Source: an uncultured Clostridia bacterium (lineage in GTDB: Bacteria; Bacillota; Clostridia; Oscillospirales; Ruminococcaceae). Taken from it: a stretch of 6,367 bases of DNA. The notes under the pieces were generated by a model. The model was not told the origin of the DNA. It saw nothing but the letters and a program-made list of their open reading frames with translations, and ran no database searches. Below, piece after piece: positions 5,677 through 6,367 of this stretch (positions within the stretch are counted from its first letter, which is position 1; each line of letters starts with the position of its first letter). The translations under genes were made by a program, and so were the position numbers. The DNA is taken from the NCBI GenBank assembly GCA_945867255.1, contig CAMBHV010000087.1, forward strand, positions 1 through 6,367, written 5' to 3'.

Positions 5677-5705
5677 AGTATACAGCATGGAAAAGAAAAA
5701 GTCAA
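5677..5705 (-). promoter_or_regulatory. Consensus promoter of the tRNA-Gly gene
   Basis: The minus strand has TTGACT (complement of 5700-5705), a 17-bp spacer and TATACT (complement of 5677-5682), with a TG two bases before the -10. Both hexamers match 5/6. The expected start near 5670 leaves a short 5' leader for RNase P to remove. Confidence 0.85.
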
Positions 5706-6112
5706 ACATTTCCGCAGGGCAAAATAAGGATTTTATATGCCTTGCCTATATTCAAAAAAGAGATGAAAAAAAGACATGAATTTTTTTAAATTTACAACTT
5801 GCCCTGATATACGTAAAACCACGTCATAAGGTTGCGCAGCATAAAGAGGCATTGCCATGAAATGCGAATCCGTTTGCCGCTTTGTGGAGGGTCTGCGGGA
5901 GGTATACCGCATATGTGGGCCTTGCATTGTGCAAACCGGGCGCTTTACGGCGATATCGCGCTGGAAGATAGCAGGTAAATGTCTTGCATGCGGCACAGGG
6001 GCAATATACATGCGAACTCTGCCATGCGCCCTGCATGATGAAGGATTTTCTGGCAGGGCCCGTTTTGATAGCGGAGCATGTATGCCACTTGAAAAAACCT
6101 TGTATGCGGTGT
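5706..6112. other. Intergenic region of about 400 bp, palindrome-rich, no confident gene
   Basis: The left part (5720-5830) is AT-rich with long A and T runs. The rest holds several short inverted repeats: TGCGG/CCGCA (5894-5911, around GGTATACC), TTGCA/TGCAA with a 3-base loop (5922-5934), GCGATATCGC (5950-5959), GCATGC (5986-5991) and GCCCTGC/GCAGGGC (6028-6059). A plus-strand frame is open from 5857 into the PHP gene, but its product is Cys-rich and unlike any family I know. No known RNA family (6S, SRP, RNase P, tmRNA) is recognised by its conserved motifs. Confidence 0.5.
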
Positions 6113-6118
6113 TACAAT
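6089..6118 (+). promoter_or_regulatory. Predicted promoter of the PHP-domain gene
   Basis: TTGAAA (6089-6094) and TACAAT (6113-6118) both match 5/6 and are separated by 18 bp. The expected transcription start near 6125 gives a leader of about 75 bases before the ATG. Confidence 0.6.
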
Positions 6119-6123
6119 TAAAC

Positions 6124-6169
6124 AAAAGGGCATGCGCTGGTGGCACAGCCGCGCAGCCTTTTCTTTTTT
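6124..6169 (+). terminator. Terminator-like hairpin in the PHP gene leader
   Basis: AAAAGG/CCTTTT (6124-6129 with 6157-6162) and TGCGC/GCGCA (6133-6137 with 6151-6155) stack across a small internal loop. A further GGC/GCC pair (6142-6144 with 6148-6150) closes a 3-base ACA loop. A T-rich stretch follows (6159-6169, ten T in eleven). It starts at the predicted transcription start, so it could be an attenuator, or it could end an unseen upstream transcript. Confidence 0.45.
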
Positions 6170-6198
6170 GCGCAGGCATAGAGAAGGGGGCTTTTGAT

Positions 6199-6367
6199 AT
6201 GGCAGGCGATCTGCATACACATACTAATTTTTCGGATGGCTCCAGCGATATTGAACTTTTGCCAAAACTGGCTGCCCGTGCGGGGCTTACTCATCTGGCG
6301 GTATCAGACCATGACACCGTTCTCAGTGCAGAATTTGCATATCAGAACCCAGAGATGTGCGGTGTGC
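6199..6367 (+). CDS. PHP-domain metal-dependent phosphoesterase, 5' part
   Basis: The first 56 codons are present and the gene runs off the right edge. The N-terminus shows the first PHP metal-binding motif DLHTHTNFSDGS (residues 4-15) and the second, AVSDHDT (34-40), whose His and Asp residues hold the catalytic metals. The spacing LPKLAARAGLTHLAVSDHDT matches the TrpH/YciV group, which hydrolyses nucleotide phosphates such as 3',5'-bisphosphonucleosides or short RNA 5' ends; the exact substrate here cannot be told. The chosen ATG has a strong AAGGGGG ribosome site 8 bases upstream, and family members begin just before DLHTH. The same frame is open back to an ATG at 5857, but the promoter, hairpin and ribosome site near 6199 argue against that longer start. 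Confidence 0.9.
   Translation, partial: MAGDLHTHTNFSDGSSDIELLPKLAARAGLTHLAVSDHDTVLSAEFAYQNPEMCGV

Noticed and set aside
5354..5677. Plus-strand 107-codon ORF ending in MMGIEPTQPAWEAGVLPLNY
   Set aside because: The C-terminal half is the antisense of the tRNA-Gly gene, a well-known source of false proteins, and the rest crosses a terminator.
5737..5766. Nine-codon ORF with an AAGGA ribosome site (MPCLYSKKR)
   Set aside because: It is too short and has no linked regulated gene or amino-acid pattern typical of a leader peptide.
5862..6136. ATGCG occurring six times in about 275 bp
   Set aside because: The spacing is irregular (14 to 126 bp) and the flanks differ, so it is not a repeat array; probably composition.
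5733..6179. Minus-strand 148-codon ORF opposite the PHP upstream region
   Set aside because: The product is Pro/Arg/His-rich and unlike any family, there is no ribosome site, and it is best explained as a chance frame.

Overview
The window looks like a chromosomal segment of an anaerobic, low- to mid-GC Firmicute of the class Clostridia, possibly Oscillospiraceae-like. This is inferred from a flavin reductase-rubredoxin fusion, a tRNA-Gly with an encoded CCA end, strong GGAGG-like ribosome binding sites, sigma-A-type promoters and several hairpin-plus-T-run terminators. No mobile element, CRISPR array or phage gene is visible, and most of the content is ordinary housekeeping or regulatory material.

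Layout. (1) The left edge holds the 3' end of a flavin reductase-rubredoxin electron carrier (+), closed by a strong, probably bidirectional terminator. (2) A UPF0324/YeiH-type membrane transporter (-) and a LysR-type regulator (+) diverge from a 120-bp intergenic region. That region carries overlapping face-to-face promoters and an 18-bp palindrome placed to act on both. (3) A two-helix membrane protein with a YcxB-like C-terminal domain (-) lies convergent to the regulator and has its own extended -10 promoter and terminator. (4) About 630 bp follows with no convincing gene. It holds two weak minus-strand ORFs in the same frame, separated by a stop codon embedded in a perfect 16-bp terminator hairpin. 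(5) A minus-strand pair encodes a GNAT acetyltransferase followed by an AraC-type regulator with a GyrI-like ligand-binding domain, and is probably one operon. (6) A solitary tRNA-Gly(CCC) (-) has its own consensus promoter and terminator. (7) A 540-bp interval rich in short palindromes leads to a PHP-domain phosphoesterase (+), which is cut by the right edge.

How the genes fit together. The transporter-LysR pair is a classic divergent regulator-target module, probably responding to a small sulfur- or anion-related signal (inference from the family). The acetyltransferase-AraC/GyrI pair suggests a ligand-responsive operon that may modify or detoxify a small molecule. The other genes are single transcription units. 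No wholly new multi-gene system can be supported. The best places for a second look are the lysR/yeiH operator region, the promoter-hairpin-RBS leader of the PHP gene with its long in-frame upstream extension, and the unexplained 3.3-3.9 kb interval.
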